From positions 1-6,085 of the forward strand of contig CAZOFY010000091.1 in assembly GCA_964579245.1 (NCBI GenBank): 6,085 bases of DNA. The letters run 5' to 3'. The DNA comes from Firm-13 sp964579245 (GTDB lineage Bacteria; Bacillota; Clostridia; Saccharofermentanales; Saccharofermentanaceae). A program made the position numbers and the translations under genes. Under the pieces are notes generated by a model. That model saw nothing but the letters and a program-made list of their open reading frames with translations. It did not search any database and had not been told where the DNA came from. This document shows positions 6,013 through 6,085 of the stretch, piece after piece (the stretch's first letter is position 1; every line of letters starts with the position of its first letter).

Positions 6013-6037
6013 AAAAATGAGCCGCAAGCTCACTTTC
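6013..6037 (+). terminator. Weak hairpin, possible terminator
   Basis: TGAGC (6018-6022) pairs with GCTCA (6028-6032) around a 5-base CGCAA loop. After one mismatch the flanking AAA (6014-6016) can pair with TTT (6034-6036), extending the stem. There is no strong T tract immediately after it; TTTTT at 6048-6052 is too far. It could end transcription from the DUF6273-like gene, but it is weaker than the hairpin at 2826-2850 and lies more than 100 bases after that gene's stop. Confidence 0.25.
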
Positions 6038-6085
6038 GGTATAATTGTTTTTGCAATAAAACTAAGGAACCGCTGATTAATCGTG

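Noticed and set aside
6063..6085. Possible insertion-sequence terminus at the window edge
   Set aside because: The last bases have the look of some IS ends, but the partner end and transposase are outside the window, so there is no support.

Overview
The window reads as low-GC Gram-positive DNA, most likely from a gut or anaerobic Clostridia-type Firmicute. The signs are AT-rich coding with strong AGGAGG-type ribosome binding sites, lipobox lipoproteins, a large solute-binding-protein-like lipoprotein, a DUF6273-like protein and an IS3-family element. The assignment is made from sequence style only.

Layout, all on the + strand. (1) 46-2850 is a compact two-gene unit. A near-consensus promoter (46-73) is followed by a 723-residue lipoprotein with an N-terminal beta-strand-rich, propeller-like part and a C-terminal part like an ABC-transporter extracellular solute-binding protein. 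Fifteen bases later comes a 173-residue secreted, serine-rich protein of unknown function, and then a rho-independent terminator. (2) 2858-3965 is a dead, internally deleted IS3-family insertion sequence with recognisable 32-bp ends. Its orfA carries in-frame stops; its orfB is truncated, frameshifted, and has lost all three DDE catalytic residues. (3) 4035-4805 encodes a lipoprotein of about 256 residues of unknown family that seems to contain two diverged copies of one domain. (4) 4806-5222 is 417 bases with no convincing gene. (5) 5223-5903 encodes a signal-anchored or secreted protein with a DUF6273-like domain. (6) 5904-6085 holds an orphan Shine-Dalgarno sequence, a weak hairpin and no gene.

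All four intact genes appear to encode exported proteins, so this is a cell-surface or secretome island disturbed by an old insertion. No transporter permease, kinase, nuclease, regulator, tRNA, rRNA or CRISPR array is visible. The most unusual part is the first pair: a receptor-like lipoprotein without a transporter, co-transcribed with a small secreted protein whose serine/hydrophobic alternation resembles amphipathic beta-hairpins. A joint function for the pair is inference.
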